Shown here: positions 25,305-33,755 of the stretch, piece after piece
Layout: each line of letters begins with the position of its first letter
Numbering within the stretch: position 1 is the first letter of the stretch
The notes under the pieces: generated by a model
Database searches by the model: none
Seen by the model: the letters and a program-made list of their open reading frames with translations, nothing else
Told to the model about the DNA's origin: nothing
Position numbers and translations under genes: made by a program
Assembly (NCBI GenBank): GCA_001303785.1
Contig: LJUJ01000001.1
Coordinates: 248,001 to 312,000, forward strand
DNA from: Caldifarciminota bacterium SM23_42
GTDB taxonomy: Bacteria > Hydrothermota > Tepidihabitantia > SM23-42
Direction: 5' to 3'
DNA: 64,000 bases

Positions 25305-26876
25305 TTACATTTTCTCTGGACATGATACTCCTAGAAGTTCGAGACCATTCTTTATGGTCGTTGCTGTTTTGTCGATAAGATAGAGTCTTGCTTGAGTGAG
25401 TGCTCTGTTTTCTCCAACGACGCGGTGCTTTTGATAAAAGTAGTGAAAATCCTTCGCGAGATCGATCATGTAGTATGTGATCATATATGGATCGAGGTTA
25501 TGCACCGCGTCTTCGAGTATCTCGGGGAACTTCAGGACATCCTTAATCAACGTCAGTTCCTCTTTTTCTCTTATTAAAGCAAGGTCTATTCGATCTGACA
25601 GTTCGATACCACTTTCTTCAGCGTATCTTATGATGCTCTTGATTCTCGCGTGAGCGTATTGAACGTAGTAGACCGGGTTCTCTTCAGACTGTTTCACCGC
25701 TAGGTCAAGGTCAAAATCTAAATGTTGAGAAGAGGACCTCATGAGAAAGAAGAACCTCACAACATCCGAGGAAACCTTTTCGAGTAGAGAACTGAGCGTC
25801 GTGAAGGTACCCGCTCTCTTCGACATGCTAATCAACTCGCCACTTTGTTTCAATTTTACTTCTTGTACAATTAAGATCTTGATGACACTCGCCGGATATC
25901 CAAGCGCCTGAATGCCGCCCACTATTCCCTTAATGCGTCCGTGGTGGTCAGGACCCCAGATGTTTACCAGTTTATCGTATTTTCTTTCTATCTTGTCGAG
26001 ATGATAGGCAATATCCGGAAGCAAGTACGTGTTGCGCTGGTCAGAGGTCACAATGACGCGATCCTTATCATCCCCGAAATCAGTAGTCTTGAAGAATATT
26101 GCTCCGTCTTGCGTGTATGTGAGTCCCTTACTCTTGAGAATTCCCAGCACCCTGTCGACGTAATTTTTCTTGTATATATTTGATTCGAACGACCACTGGT
26201 CGAAAACAACCCCGAAATCCTCCATCACCTTCCGGTGTTGATTTGCGAAGTATTGGATGCAGTATTGCTTAATGTCTTCGTGTTTCTCCAGACCCTTGGC
26301 TACGACTTCTTTTGCCAGCTCTTTGACGTAATCACCGTGATAGCCGTGTTCTGGGATATGTCCAGTGCCGCCACGTATTTCTATCATGCGCTGGTATACA
26401 CTTTCGGCTAACAGGTCGGTCTGCCTCCCAGCATCATTAACGTAGTATTCAGCACAGGTTTGGAAACCGGTTTTCCTGAGCAGCCTGATCAGCGAGTCAC
26501 CGACCACGGCGGCACGCGCGCTAACGACATTGATGGGACCAGTCGGATTCGCACTCACGTACTCAATTAGTATGCTCTTGCCCTTGCCGATGTCGATTTC
26601 GAAATCCTTTGAAAGCTGTTCGTACATATACCCTTCACTGAGAGTGAAATTGATGAATGCAGGCTCGTGCACGGATATGTGTTTCACTATTCTGCTCTTT
26701 ATCTGTGATGCGATACTGCTGGCGACTTCTCTTGGGTTCTTCCCTTCGCGGGCTGCTATCTTGAATGCAAGGTTGGTGTAGTAGTCGCCCTCCTTGTCTT
26801 TTGGCACGTAGTCAATCACAATATCCTCGTGTGGGAACTGGTTTCGTAGGATGTTCCGCAGATCTTCTCTAACCAT
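25305..26876 (-). CDS. argS: Arginyl-tRNA synthetase with altered HIGH motif
   Basis: 523 residues from the ATG at 26876 (GGAG just upstream, 8-nt overlap with rsfS). The order is an N-terminal Add-1-like domain, the catalytic core with EYVSANPTGPINVVSARAA, the KMSKS-equivalent SMSKRAG, and the C-terminal anticodon-binding domain (YYVQYAHARIKSII onward). The HIGH motif, normally HxGH after PTGP-L, reads NVVS (residues 116-119). I checked the codons. I believe related ArgRS variants exist in other phyla, but cannot verify here. Confidence 0.94.
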   Translation of the reverse strand: MVREDLRNILRNQFPHEDIVIDYVPKDKEGDYYTNLAFKIAAREGKNPREVASSIASQIKSRIVKHISVHEPAFINFTLSEGYMYEQLSKDFEIDIGKGKSILIEYVSANPTGPINVVSARAAVVGDSLIRLLRKTGFQTCAEYYVNDAGRQTDLLAESVYQRMIEIRGGTGHIPEHGYHGDYVKELAKEVVAKGLEKHEDIKQYCIQYFANQHRKVMEDFGVVFDQWSFESNIYKKNYVDRVLGILKSKGLTYTQDGAIFFKTTDFGDDKDRVIVTSDQRNTYLLPDIAYHLDKIERKYDKLVNIWGPDHHGRIKGIVGGIQALGYPASVIKILIVQEVKLKQSGELISMSKRAGTFTTLSSLLEKVSSDVVRFFFLMRSSSQHLDFDLDLAVKQSEENPVYYVQYAHARIKSIIRYAEESGIELSDRIDLALIREKEELTLIKDVLKFPEILEDAVHNLDPYMITYYMIDLAKDFHYFYQKHRVVGENRALTQARLYLIDKTATTIKNGLELLGVSCPEKM

Positions 26877-27201
26877 ACTCCACCCTGGGAGCATCGCCCC
26901 ACAGTCGTTCTAAGCCGTAAAACTCGCGTGCATCTCTTGAGAATATATGCACCACAACATCGATGAAGTCAAGGAGAACCCATGTCGCGGCCGTTAGTCC
27001 CTCGATATGTTGTGGTGACTCTCGTTCACTGATATGATTGGCTATCGTCTTCACATGAACATCGGATAACGCGGTGGCAATAACGAAGAAATCAGCAATC
27101 GGTGACAGTCCACGCAAGTCAAACACTAACACATCCCCGCCTTTCTTCTCTTCGATCAACGCCGCCAACTTCTTCGCGAGTATCTCGCTGTTTGTTACCA
27201 A
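26869..27201 (-). CDS. rsfS: Ribosomal silencing factor RsfS
   Basis: 110 residues of the Iojap/RsfS family: DLRGLSPIADFFVIATALSDVHVKTIA and VVVHIFSRDAREFYGLERLWGDAP. It binds ribosomal protein L14 and blocks subunit joining. The gene lies 9 nt after the LytR_C gene and overlaps argS. Confidence 0.94.
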   Translation of the reverse strand: MVTNSEILAKKLAALIEEKKGGDVLVFDLRGLSPIADFFVIATALSDVHVKTIANHISERESPQHIEGLTAATWVLLDFIDVVVHIFSRDAREFYGLERLWGDAPRVEYG

Positions 27202-27209
27202 GTTATTGT

Positions 27210-27632
27210 CTAAAATACCTCCTCAATATTTCTGAAGTATTCATGGTAATCTTGGCCAAGAATCAGGCTGACTTCCAAGTGTAGTACAGGATCGATATCT
27301 TTCCCGATATTCCTGCAGCCGATTTGCCTCCCGAGATATTTGGCATTTTCGAGGCCTTCATGACTGCGCTCTACGACCGTTGTTTTTTCGAAATCACTTC
27401 TTGTGGCGTTCCCAATCTTCACGACATTGAAACCCATTCTTCTAAGTTTGTCTGCAACTTTGATCGCGAGTCTGTTTTCACCGCAGCCATTAAGGACTTC
27501 CACACGAATATTACTATTCCGTTTTCTGATTTCTTCGGGGTCTTCGCGTGTGTACATGAAAATAATCGATACCAGAAACGCGGTGAGAATAAATAACAAT
27601 ATGTAGAGTAGTGCCTTGCCAGACGAGTTCAT
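27210..27632 (-). CDS. Membrane-anchored LytR_C-domain protein
   Basis: 140 residues: one N-terminal membrane helix (LLYILLFILTAFLVSIIF) and an extracytoplasmic LytR C-terminal domain (IRVEVLNGCG...AIKVADKLRRMGFNVV). In many genomes such a protein lies beside rsfS, as here. It carries no LytR/CpsA/Psr catalytic domain. Probably an envelope protein; function unknown. Confidence 0.85.
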   Translation of the reverse strand: MNSSGKALLYILLFILTAFLVSIIFMYTREDPEEIRKRNSNIRVEVLNGCGENRLAIKVADKLRRMGFNVVKIGNATRSDFEKTTVVERSHEGLENAKYLGRQIGCRNIGKDIDPVLHLEVSLILGQDYHEYFRNIEEVF

Positions 27633-27647
27633 CGCAACATGTTTACG

Positions 27648-28601
27648 TTATGCATCTGACAGGGCGTTTTTTTTCCCATCTTTAATCCAGACAAATGGCC
27701 CAATCGTCTGACCATCAGCAATTGTTGTGTTACCTTCAATTAGCGTGTAAGGTCTTATATGTACGAAATTCCCGATCACCACTGAAAGATCGATGTTGGT
27801 TGTTGTGGGATCTTCGATACTTACACCTTGGGCCATGAGTTCTGCAAACCATTCGTGCTTGACAATCTCGCGCACCTGGTCGAGCTGCTCTTTGGAATTC
27901 ACACCGATGATCTCGTTTTCATTGCGGATCATATAACCGCAAACCTTTTTTTGGGCGGCCGCGATGTTACGAATGGCGTCGGTGAGGTAATACTCGCCTT
28001 GCTCATTGTCCTTGGTGATTTGTTTGAGTGCGCCAACGAGTAATTCTTTTTTACCGAAATAGACCCCAGCGTTTATCTCTCTAATCTTCTGTTGCTGAGA
28101 TGTGGCATCGGATTGTTCAATTATCTCCTTCACGCAATCACCGGTGCCCCGGATTATTCGACCGTAGCCGAAGGGATCTTCCACCAGGCAGGTAAGAATT
28201 GTCAGGTCAGCATCCTTCTTTACGTGATGATCAATAAGCCGAGCCACGGTTTCCTTTCGCAGCAGAGGAACGTCACCGCACAATATCAATACGTTGTCAA
28301 ACACTGCTTTTTCCAAACCCTTTCTTGCTGCGTCCCCACTGCCCAAGGGTTTGGCCTGGATCGCGTAGGTCATTTTAATGCCTAGTGCATCATAAGCATC
28401 GTGTTCGGTGTTACTAACAACCAAGACCGTTTGCGCGCTACCGATATCTCGGGCGAGGTTTAGGACAAATGCTATTATTGGTTTCCCTAATATGCGGTGC
28501 AGAACTTTCGGGGTTTTTGATTTCATGCGCTTGCCGATACCCGCGGCCAGAATAATGGTGCTGAGTTTCTCATGTAATATGGGCATTTTTGACGGCGCCA
28601 C
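27648..28601 (-). CDS. glmU: UDP-GlcNAc pyrophosphorylase, GlmU lacking the acetyltransferase domain
   Basis: 317 residues against about 450 for GlmU. The uridyltransferase domain is complete (IILAAGIGKRMKSKTPKVLH, QAKPLGSGDAA, CGDVPLL, GYGRIIR, EINAGVYF). The left-handed beta-helix stops after about three hexapeptide turns, so the acetyltransferase site is absent and glucosamine-1-phosphate acetylation must be encoded elsewhere. I choose the GTG at 28601, 5 nt after the -10 box (leaderless); the ATG at 28586 is an alternative. No remnant of the missing domain follows before the LytR_C gene. Confidence 0.9.
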   Translation of the reverse strand: MAPSKMPILHEKLSTIILAAGIGKRMKSKTPKVLHRILGKPIIAFVLNLARDIGSAQTVLVVSNTEHDAYDALGIKMTYAIQAKPLGSGDAARKGLEKAVFDNVLILCGDVPLLRKETVARLIDHHVKKDADLTILTCLVEDPFGYGRIIRGTGDCVKEIIEQSDATSQQQKIREINAGVYFGKKELLVGALKQITKDNEQGEYYLTDAIRNIAAAQKKVCGYMIRNENEIIGVNSKEQLDQVREIVKHEWFAELMAQGVSIEDPTTTNIDLSVVIGNFVHIRPYTLIEGNTTIADGQTIGPFVWIKDGKKNALSDA

Positions 28602-28606
28602 GATTA

Positions 28607-28634
28607 AATATAGTCAAATATAACAATCTGTCAA
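28607..28634 (-). promoter_or_regulatory. Promoter of glmU-LytR_C-rsfS-argS, leaderless
   Basis: Minus strand TTGACA (28634-28629), 16 bp, TATATT (28612-28607), 5 nt, GTG. Confidence 0.75.
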
Positions 28635-28728
28635 GTGCAAGCGGTTTAGTGGTAAGCCGTTCAGTGGCAGCAATGACCGCATCCGTCGTCTTCGCGCAAG
28701 GGCAATCGAATTCCCGTTCCTGTGTTTG

Positions 28729-28756
28729 TTGACAGTTCGCGGTGGTTGGCTAGTAT
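28729..28756 (+). promoter_or_regulatory. Promoter of HAD gene, leaderless
   Basis: TTGACA (28729-28734), 16 bp, TAGTAT (28751-28756), 5 nt, ATG at 28762. Confidence 0.7.
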
Positions 28757-28761
28757 TAGCG

Positions 28762-29403
28762 ATGGTGGTGACATACTCTCACAGTCATATCCGAGCTGTG
28801 CTTTTCGACCTCGATGGTGTGCTGATCGACAGTTTTGATGCTTGGTACCATCAGTTCCAGGATGCGTTACGGTATTTCAAATTCGAGCCGATCAGCGAAA
28901 AAGTGTTTCGTCAACACTGGGGACGAAGCACTGCTGACGATGTACACACCTTCATGCCTGGGGTCAGAGTCAGTGAAGTGCGTCAATACTTCCAAGACCA
29001 TTATGAAGAATACATGCCGTTTCTGAAAACTGCACCGCACGCGCGTGATGTCCTGCGTGAACTCAGGACACTCGGGCTACGCCTTGGTTGTGTTACAAAT
29101 TCGCACCGTGTAATAGTGCAGAGTATCATGACCCATCTAAAATTGGGCGAATTCTTTGATGCGGTAGTGACTGCGGATGATGTGGCAAGACCCAAACCGG
29201 CACCCGACATGCTAGTGAAGATATGCCGAAGACTGGACGTCATGCCACGAGAGGCGGTATTTGTCGGCGATACGGAAACGGATTTGATAGCCGGTGAGGC
29301 AGCGGGATGTACCGTGATCGGTTATCGTAATGGTGCGTCCGAGTGTGTTACTGACCTGCGCGAATTATCAATGTGGATCGGAAAGAAGGGTGTTGGTGTT
29401 TAA
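28762..29403 (+). CDS. HAD-superfamily (subfamily IA) phosphatase, phosphoglycolate-phosphatase-like
   Basis: 213 residues. Motifs are VLFDLDGVLIDS (I), LGCVTNSHR (II), the Lys in VARPKPAPDML (III) and FVGDTETDLIAGEAAG (IV). The start at 28762 is set by the promoter, whose -10 box lies inside the longer open frame. Substrate unknown; the sequence fits the phosphoglycolate phosphatase/pyrophosphatase group. Confidence 0.87.
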   Translation: MVVTYSHSHIRAVLFDLDGVLIDSFDAWYHQFQDALRYFKFEPISEKVFRQHWGRSTADDVHTFMPGVRVSEVRQYFQDHYEEYMPFLKTAPHARDVLRELRTLGLRLGCVTNSHRVIVQSIMTHLKLGEFFDAVVTADDVARPKPAPDMLVKICRRLDVMPREAVFVGDTETDLIAGEAAGCTVIGYRNGASECVTDLRELSMWIGKKGVGV

Positions 29404-29439
29404 ATTTCATACGGCGTATCACGACCGGCACATACGAAC

Positions 29440-29467
29440 TTGACTTCTCTCGGAATATGGCTATGAT
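29440..29467 (+). promoter_or_regulatory. Promoter of lipoprotein gene, leaderless
   Basis: TTGACT (29440-29445), 16 bp, TATGAT (29462-29467), 7 nt, ATG at 29475. Confidence 0.65.
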
Positions 29468-29474
29468 TTAGCTT

Positions 29475-30533
29475 ATGCATAAGTATGTACCACTCCTCCT
29501 GATTATTTTTCTTGGCTGCAACGAGCGGCCGATTGGAGATATACGCGGCGAACTAACTCCCCGAGTTCTTGAGCTTTCAACCTTTACTACATTCACGGAG
29601 GATAAAAATGTGCCTCTCGGCAGCTCCGCCAATCTGATCTTCGGCATGGGGGATGGGTATGAATCACGTGCGCTCATCAAATTTCAATATGGCGACACAT
29701 CGTACACAGGTTTGGACGAGATCAAACTCATGATGAGACTGAACGACGAGTTTGAAAACGACACATTAGCCTTCAGTATTCATATACTCAATGATGGTTT
29801 CGTCGAATCCGAAGCGAACTGGAGTCGACGTAACTTCAACGATACGTGGCAAACTCCTGGTGGTGATTTCGAGACCGATTCACTACGTGCCGGCATTGTC
29901 GAGGGTGATTCAATTGTTTTGTACTTCAACTACGTGGAACTGGAAGAGATACTCCTATCGGAAGGTATCATCATAATTACTCATGATACTGGTTTTGTTC
30001 ACTTCGAGTCCAAAGAGGGCGGTGATGGACCCAAACTTCTTCTCGTTAAGAATGACGCAACGGTTTCTGTCTTTGCTGAGGCGGACTGTCATATTGTCTT
30101 AGGACCGGAACCGGCATTGTTTGATCAGTGGGTAGGCTCAGGATGGGCTTACCGGAATTTTGTCAAGTTCAACTACGACTCTTTGCTGGATAATACCCAG
30201 GCAATATATGGTGAACTCACCTTTGAGTGTTCGGAGTATTTTAGCGTACGGGATTCAATTCATATTGGCGTACGTGAACTTACCGAACCGTTTTCGACCT
30301 TTGATACGCCTACCGGCCCGCTTATTGCCCTTACCAAAATCGGCGTAGGAGATACAGTTGCCACGATTGACATCGTGAAGCATGTACAACGTATAATTGA
30401 GCATCCTGACTCAAACTTCGGCATCTATATCGGTTTATCACCCGAGACATATGATATATCACGCGTCGAACTCATCCCCGGCTCACATCGTTTAATCGTA
30501 GGCTATGTTGAGCCACCAGATCCTCGTTGGTAG
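29475..30533 (+). CDS. Surface lipoprotein, DNRLRE-like domain
   Basis: 352 residues. The signal peptide ends in a lipobox (LLLIIFLGC), so the Cys is lipidated. Two repeats of a strand-rich unit resemble the DNRLRE domain (SRALIKFQYGDTS and YRNFVKFNYDSLL each open a unit with VESEANW-like Trp motifs in the first). The gene appears leaderless and is followed by a barrel protein and an NtrC-type regulator. Function unknown, probably outer-membrane or surface attached. Confidence 0.78.
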   Translation: MHKYVPLLLIIFLGCNERPIGDIRGELTPRVLELSTFTTFTEDKNVPLGSSANLIFGMGDGYESRALIKFQYGDTSYTGLDEIKLMMRLNDEFENDTLAFSIHILNDGFVESEANWSRRNFNDTWQTPGGDFETDSLRAGIVEGDSIVLYFNYVELEEILLSEGIIIITHDTGFVHFESKEGGDGPKLLLVKNDATVSVFAEADCHIVLGPEPALFDQWVGSGWAYRNFVKFNYDSLLDNTQAIYGELTFECSEYFSVRDSIHIGVRELTEPFSTFDTPTGPLIALTKIGVGDTVATIDIVKHVQRIIEHPDSNFGIYIGLSPETYDISRVELIPGSHRLIVGYVEPPDPRW

Positions 30534-30548
30534 GCATATTATAGAAGC

Positions 30549-31484
30549 ATGAATATACTGTTGTTACTGCTCATTGGCGCCTCGATGTTCTCGGTCAACG
30601 GAATCGGTGAGGACTTGAGTGTTTTTCGCACTCCGTTTGTAGCCAGCGATGAGCTAACAAGGATCAAGTTCTCGTTCTATCCAGAATTCAATGTCCTTTA
30701 CTCAGACGGAGATTATCGCGGTATGTTCTGGTCAAATCCTCTCAACTTTTCAATATCGGTCCCCGTTACCAGAGGTTTCACATTGATGGTCGGCAACTGT
30801 GAGCGTTTCAATCAAGCCTTTGACATTTATTCTGAGGATAGTCTACTCCAAGTGCATTTCTTCGGCGAGGGCGGTATCGAGGACATCTATCTGCTGCTAA
30901 GTAAGAATTTCGGCATTGGTGAACTCGCTGTGAGCGGTTCGTATCTTTTTGGGAATTCTTGGGAGATATGGACCTACAATATGGCAAACCATTCCTTAGT
31001 CGATACATTCACGTATAAATATGAGGGTCGTGTCTTCAGTGCAGGTTTCCGACACAAATTGTTTTCGGTCGCGTACGAGGGCTTCGGGACGGTGGAAGCG
31101 ACACAGGCAGATGTTGACAACGACACGACGTTTGACCTGCCCGAGCGGTTATCTCTGGGCATAACACCGCAGATCGGACCGTGGCACGCAGAATTCATGT
31201 ACGAACATTCTTTTGGAAGTGAGGATGCAGTTTCGCCAAACCGGTTCATGGTAGGTGTGCGAAGAGGAGTCTACGGTTTTGCATATCGATTCAACCCATG
31301 GTATATAGATGGTGTCCATGAACATGGATTGAATATTGATGCTTCACTACGCTTGAGGGGTGTTGGTTCTGCTTCTCTGGGTTTATACCTGAGATACCGA
31401 AATAGGGAAGACCTACGTGAATTCCAGATTGTCCCGTCAGTGCATCTTGTGTTGTATGAGATATTTACGCGCCGGCGTAAGTGA
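30549..31484 (+). CDS. Predicted outer-membrane beta-barrel protein
   Basis: 311 residues with a signal peptide (MNILLLLLIGASMFSVNG) and alternating amphipathic strands rich in aromatic girdle residues (MFWSNPLNFSISVPV, FAYRFNPWYIDGV, LGLYLRYRNRE). It lies 15 nt after the lipoprotein gene, and the two may form a surface pair. No family name recognised. Confidence 0.72.
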   Translation: MNILLLLLIGASMFSVNGIGEDLSVFRTPFVASDELTRIKFSFYPEFNVLYSDGDYRGMFWSNPLNFSISVPVTRGFTLMVGNCERFNQAFDIYSEDSLLQVHFFGEGGIEDIYLLLSKNFGIGELAVSGSYLFGNSWEIWTYNMANHSLVDTFTYKYEGRVFSAGFRHKLFSVAYEGFGTVEATQADVDNDTTFDLPERLSLGITPQIGPWHAEFMYEHSFGSEDAVSPNRFMVGVRRGVYGFAYRFNPWYIDGVHEHGLNIDASLRLRGVGSASLGLYLRYRNREDLREFQIVPSVHLVLYEIFTRRRK

Positions 31485-31526
31485 CACGCTTGTCACATCG
31501 CGGCACTGAAGGATTTGCAGCAAAGC

Positions 31527-32801
31527 ATGAAACAAAAAATCCTGTTGCTCGATGATGAAGCCAGTCTCATCAAATGGTTGAGCTATGCGCTGGAACAGAA
31601 AGGTTATAGCGTATTCGCAACGACCGACACCAAGGATGCAATCGCTGAAATAAAGAAAGAGAGATTTGACCTGATCATCAGTGATGTGAGGATGCCGGGA
31701 ATCGATGGGTTTGAATTTTTAAAAACGGTGAGGGCGATACAGCCACGAATTCCATTCATATTCATTACCGCTTATGGTTCGATGGATTCCGCGATCAACG
31801 CACTACGTGACCGTGCCAGTGATTATATATTGAAGCCGTTCTCAATCGATGAACTGGATGTTCGTGTTCGAGCAAATATCAGCCGGCCAGAACAAGGACC
31901 GGTAAAGATTATCGGAACCAGTAGGTGCATGAAGGTGGTGCTCAACATGCTCGACAAGATCGCCGTCACTGATAGCACGGTTCTGCTGCTGGGTGAATCG
32001 GGGACGGGCAAGGAGCTGTTCGCGCGCGAAATCCACCATCGCTCAAAGCGCGCTAAATGTAATTTCGTGACACTTTCGTGTGCGGCGCTTCCCGAGACAT
32101 TACTTGAAAGTGAACTCTTTGGCTATAAGAAGGGTGCTTTCACGGGTGCCAGCGGTGACAAAGATGGTCTGTTTAAGGTTGCGGACCGAGGTACTTTCTT
32201 TTTGGATGAAATAGGCGATGCACCTTTGGCGATCCAGGTCAAAATACTTAGGCTCTTAGAAGAACGGGAGATCGTCCCCTTGGGTTCCACAAAACCGTCA
32301 AGGGTAGACGTTCGGTTGATCGCGGCGACGAATAAGGACCTTGCCGAGGAATTGAAACGGGGACGTTTCAGAGAGGACCTGTATTACCGCCTGAACGTGA
32401 TACCCGTTGTTTTGCCTCCGCTGAGACAGCGACGCGACGATGTCCCGGCTCTAGCCGAATTCTTCCTGCGACAGATATGTGAGAGAGAGGATCTCGGTGA
32501 GCGCAAATTGCTGAAAGACTCGATGGATATGTTACAACGATATGACTGGCCCGGTAACGTCCGTGAGTTGCGCCATGTCATCGAGCGGGCAGCCATCCTT
32601 AGTGATTCCTATCACATAAAAACAGAACATCTGGGATTGCCTAAGATTAAGGCGAAAAGCTTGACCGAGTTACAGGAAGACGAAATAAGACGAGTGGTCA
32701 AGGAGTGCGACGGCAACATAACCAGGGCGGCAAAAATACTCGGCGTAGCGCGCGCCACCCTGTATAGAAGACTCAAGCAGACCAACAAGAGGAAGAAGTA
32801 G
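31527..32801 (+). CDS. pilR: NtrC-family sigma-54-dependent response regulator, PilR-like
   Basis: 424 residues. The receiver domain has LLLDDEAS, the phospho-Asp in LIISDVRMPG and DYILKPF. The AAA+ domain has GESGTGKELFARE (Walker A), GAFTGA (sigma-54 contact) and GTFFLDEIGD (Walker B). A Fis-type helix-turn-helix ends the protein (NITRAAKILGVARATLYRRLK). A sigma-54 promoter and type IV pilin genes follow directly, hence the PilR suggestion; no sensor kinase is adjacent. The ATG at 31527 is preferred; AAGGA is 13 nt away, so TTG at 31515 is possible. Confidence 0.92.
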   Translation: MKQKILLLDDEASLIKWLSYALEQKGYSVFATTDTKDAIAEIKKERFDLIISDVRMPGIDGFEFLKTVRAIQPRIPFIFITAYGSMDSAINALRDRASDYILKPFSIDELDVRVRANISRPEQGPVKIIGTSRCMKVVLNMLDKIAVTDSTVLLLGESGTGKELFAREIHHRSKRAKCNFVTLSCAALPETLLESELFGYKKGAFTGASGDKDGLFKVADRGTFFLDEIGDAPLAIQVKILRLLEEREIVPLGSTKPSRVDVRLIAATNKDLAEELKRGRFREDLYYRLNVIPVVLPPLRQRRDDVPALAEFFLRQICEREDLGERKLLKDSMDMLQRYDWPGNVRELRHVIERAAILSDSYHIKTEHLGLPKIKAKSLTELQEDEIRRVVKECDGNITRAAKILGVARATLYRRLKQTNKRKK

Positions 32802-32876
32802 CCAAACAGAGAGATAGGTAGAGATAGGTAATGCATAAAAAGACTATTATTTCGTTAGACTTAAGTGTATAAAATT

Positions 32877-32903
32877 GAGACAGTGGTCAATATGCGAGAC
32901 AGT
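32877..32903 (+). promoter_or_regulatory. Candidate upstream activator site
   Basis: GAGACAGT at 32877-32884 and again at 32896-32903, 19 bp apart, about 50-75 bp upstream of the -24 element. The reverse complement contains CTGTC, similar to reported PilR half-sites. Confidence 0.4.
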
Positions 32904-32952
32904 ATCAATTTCTGAAATCAACGAAATATCACGGCTTTTCTGTATTGAGAAG

Positions 32953-32969
32953 CTGGCACACTTATTGCT
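32953..32969 (+). promoter_or_regulatory. Sigma-54 (RpoN) promoter of the pilin genes
   Basis: CTGGCAC, 5 nt, TTGCT: a full -24/-12 element with the GG and GC dinucleotides 12 bp apart. Start of transcription is expected near 32980. Confidence 0.85.
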
Positions 32970-33045
32970 ATTTATATAAACAAATTGCTCTTTCGCAAGT
33001 TATCAGGTTTCGTCTAAGATGGGTGTGGCTTTCTTGTGTCGGGAT

Positions 33046-33137
33046 GGGGCGAGAGCCTCAACATTCGCACGGATTGTGTCCTAAAGCCTCGAGGTTAAGC
33101 CGGGTTATTGTGTAACCATTCAATGTTAGGGGACACA
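33046..33137 (+). ncRNA. Candidate structured leader RNA of the pilin mRNA
   Basis: Visible pairings are GGGGC-GAGA-GCCTC (33046-33059, GNRA-type loop), TGTGTCC/GGACACA (33075-33081 with 33131-33137) closing AGCC-TCGA-GGTT and GGTTA-TTGTG-TAACC (33103-33117) hairpins, and AACATT/AATGTT (33060-33065 with 33122-33127), which crosses the closing stem. No named riboswitch could be matched with certainty. Confidence 0.4.
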
Positions 33138-33181
33138 TTTTTCTCTATAGTTGTGCCATTCTTCGTTAAGGAGGAAAAAGC

Positions 33182-33706
33182 ATGAAGAATAAAGGATTTA
33201 CCCTAATCGAACTCATGGTGGTTGTGGTTATCATTGGTATCTTGGCGGCTATTGCTATACCCAACTTCATCAGTATGCAGAAAAGAGCCAAAGAAGCATC
33301 GGTGAAGAACAACATGCATACATTACAACTGGCCGCAGAGGACTTCTCAACACTGACCGAAGGCATTTATGCCTGCGACTGTGCTGAGCAGGTTGGTACG
33401 ATCACGGGTGACCCGGCAGATCTTCGCAGCATTGCTAATGCTGTAACATGGAACTGGCCTCCAGCGCCGCTTCCGGCTCTGATTTTGCTGCCGACAAGCT
33501 TCAAGAATCCTGTTGCCGCGGCAAATCGTGAGGGTGATGTAGGCCCGGCAGTCTATGGCGGTGCTGTAGATGCGGGGGTCGTTTTTTATGAGTCCTTTGA
33601 TGCAGCCAATGTTACACCGGCAGCTCCAGGTACTGCGGTTCGCTACATTATAAGCGGCAATGGTGTTGATGCTCCCATGGCGCTTACGCTTACTTCTGGA
33701 CAATAA
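33182..33706 (+). CDS. pilA: Type IV major pilin-like protein
   Basis: 174 residues. A five-residue leader MKNKG precedes the prepilin-peptidase site G/FTLIE with Glu5, followed by the hydrophobic N-terminal helix (MVVVVIIGILAAIAIPNF) and a globular domain with a CDC pair. AAGGAGG lies 7 nt before the ATG. Expressed from the sigma-54 promoter about 220 bp upstream. No assembly genes (pilB, pilC, pilD, pilQ) are in the window. Confidence 0.93.
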   Translation: MKNKGFTLIELMVVVVIIGILAAIAIPNFISMQKRAKEASVKNNMHTLQLAAEDFSTLTEGIYACDCAEQVGTITGDPADLRSIANAVTWNWPPAPLPALILLPTSFKNPVAAANREGDVGPAVYGGAVDAGVVFYESFDAANVTPAAPGTAVRYIISGNGVDAPMALTLTSGQ

Positions 33707-33719
33707 GGTCAGATCTACA

Positions 33720-33743
33720 GGGGCAACCATATACGGTTGCCCC
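33720..33743 (+). terminator. Hairpin between the two pilin genes
   Basis: GGGGCAACC, loop of 6, GGTTGCCCC, then TGCTCTTTC. A 9-bp stem with a weak U-rich tail that would end most transcripts after the first pilin, leaving the second at lower level. Confidence 0.65.
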
Positions 33744-33755
33744 TGCTCTTTCACC

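Larger units (their letters stand above)
32802..33181 (+). other. 380-nt intergenic region before the pilin genes
   Basis: No gene is seen. It holds a tandem GAGATAGGTA pair (32811-32830), a GAGACAGT direct repeat, a sigma-54 promoter and a long structured-looking leader, and ends with AAGGAGG before the pilin ATG. Confidence 0.8.

Noticed and set aside
33001-33137. c-di-GMP (GEMM-I) riboswitch call for the pilin leader
   Set aside because: Only fragments such as AAAGCCTC resemble the consensus; the tetraloop hairpin and receptor do not line up, so I report only a structured leader.
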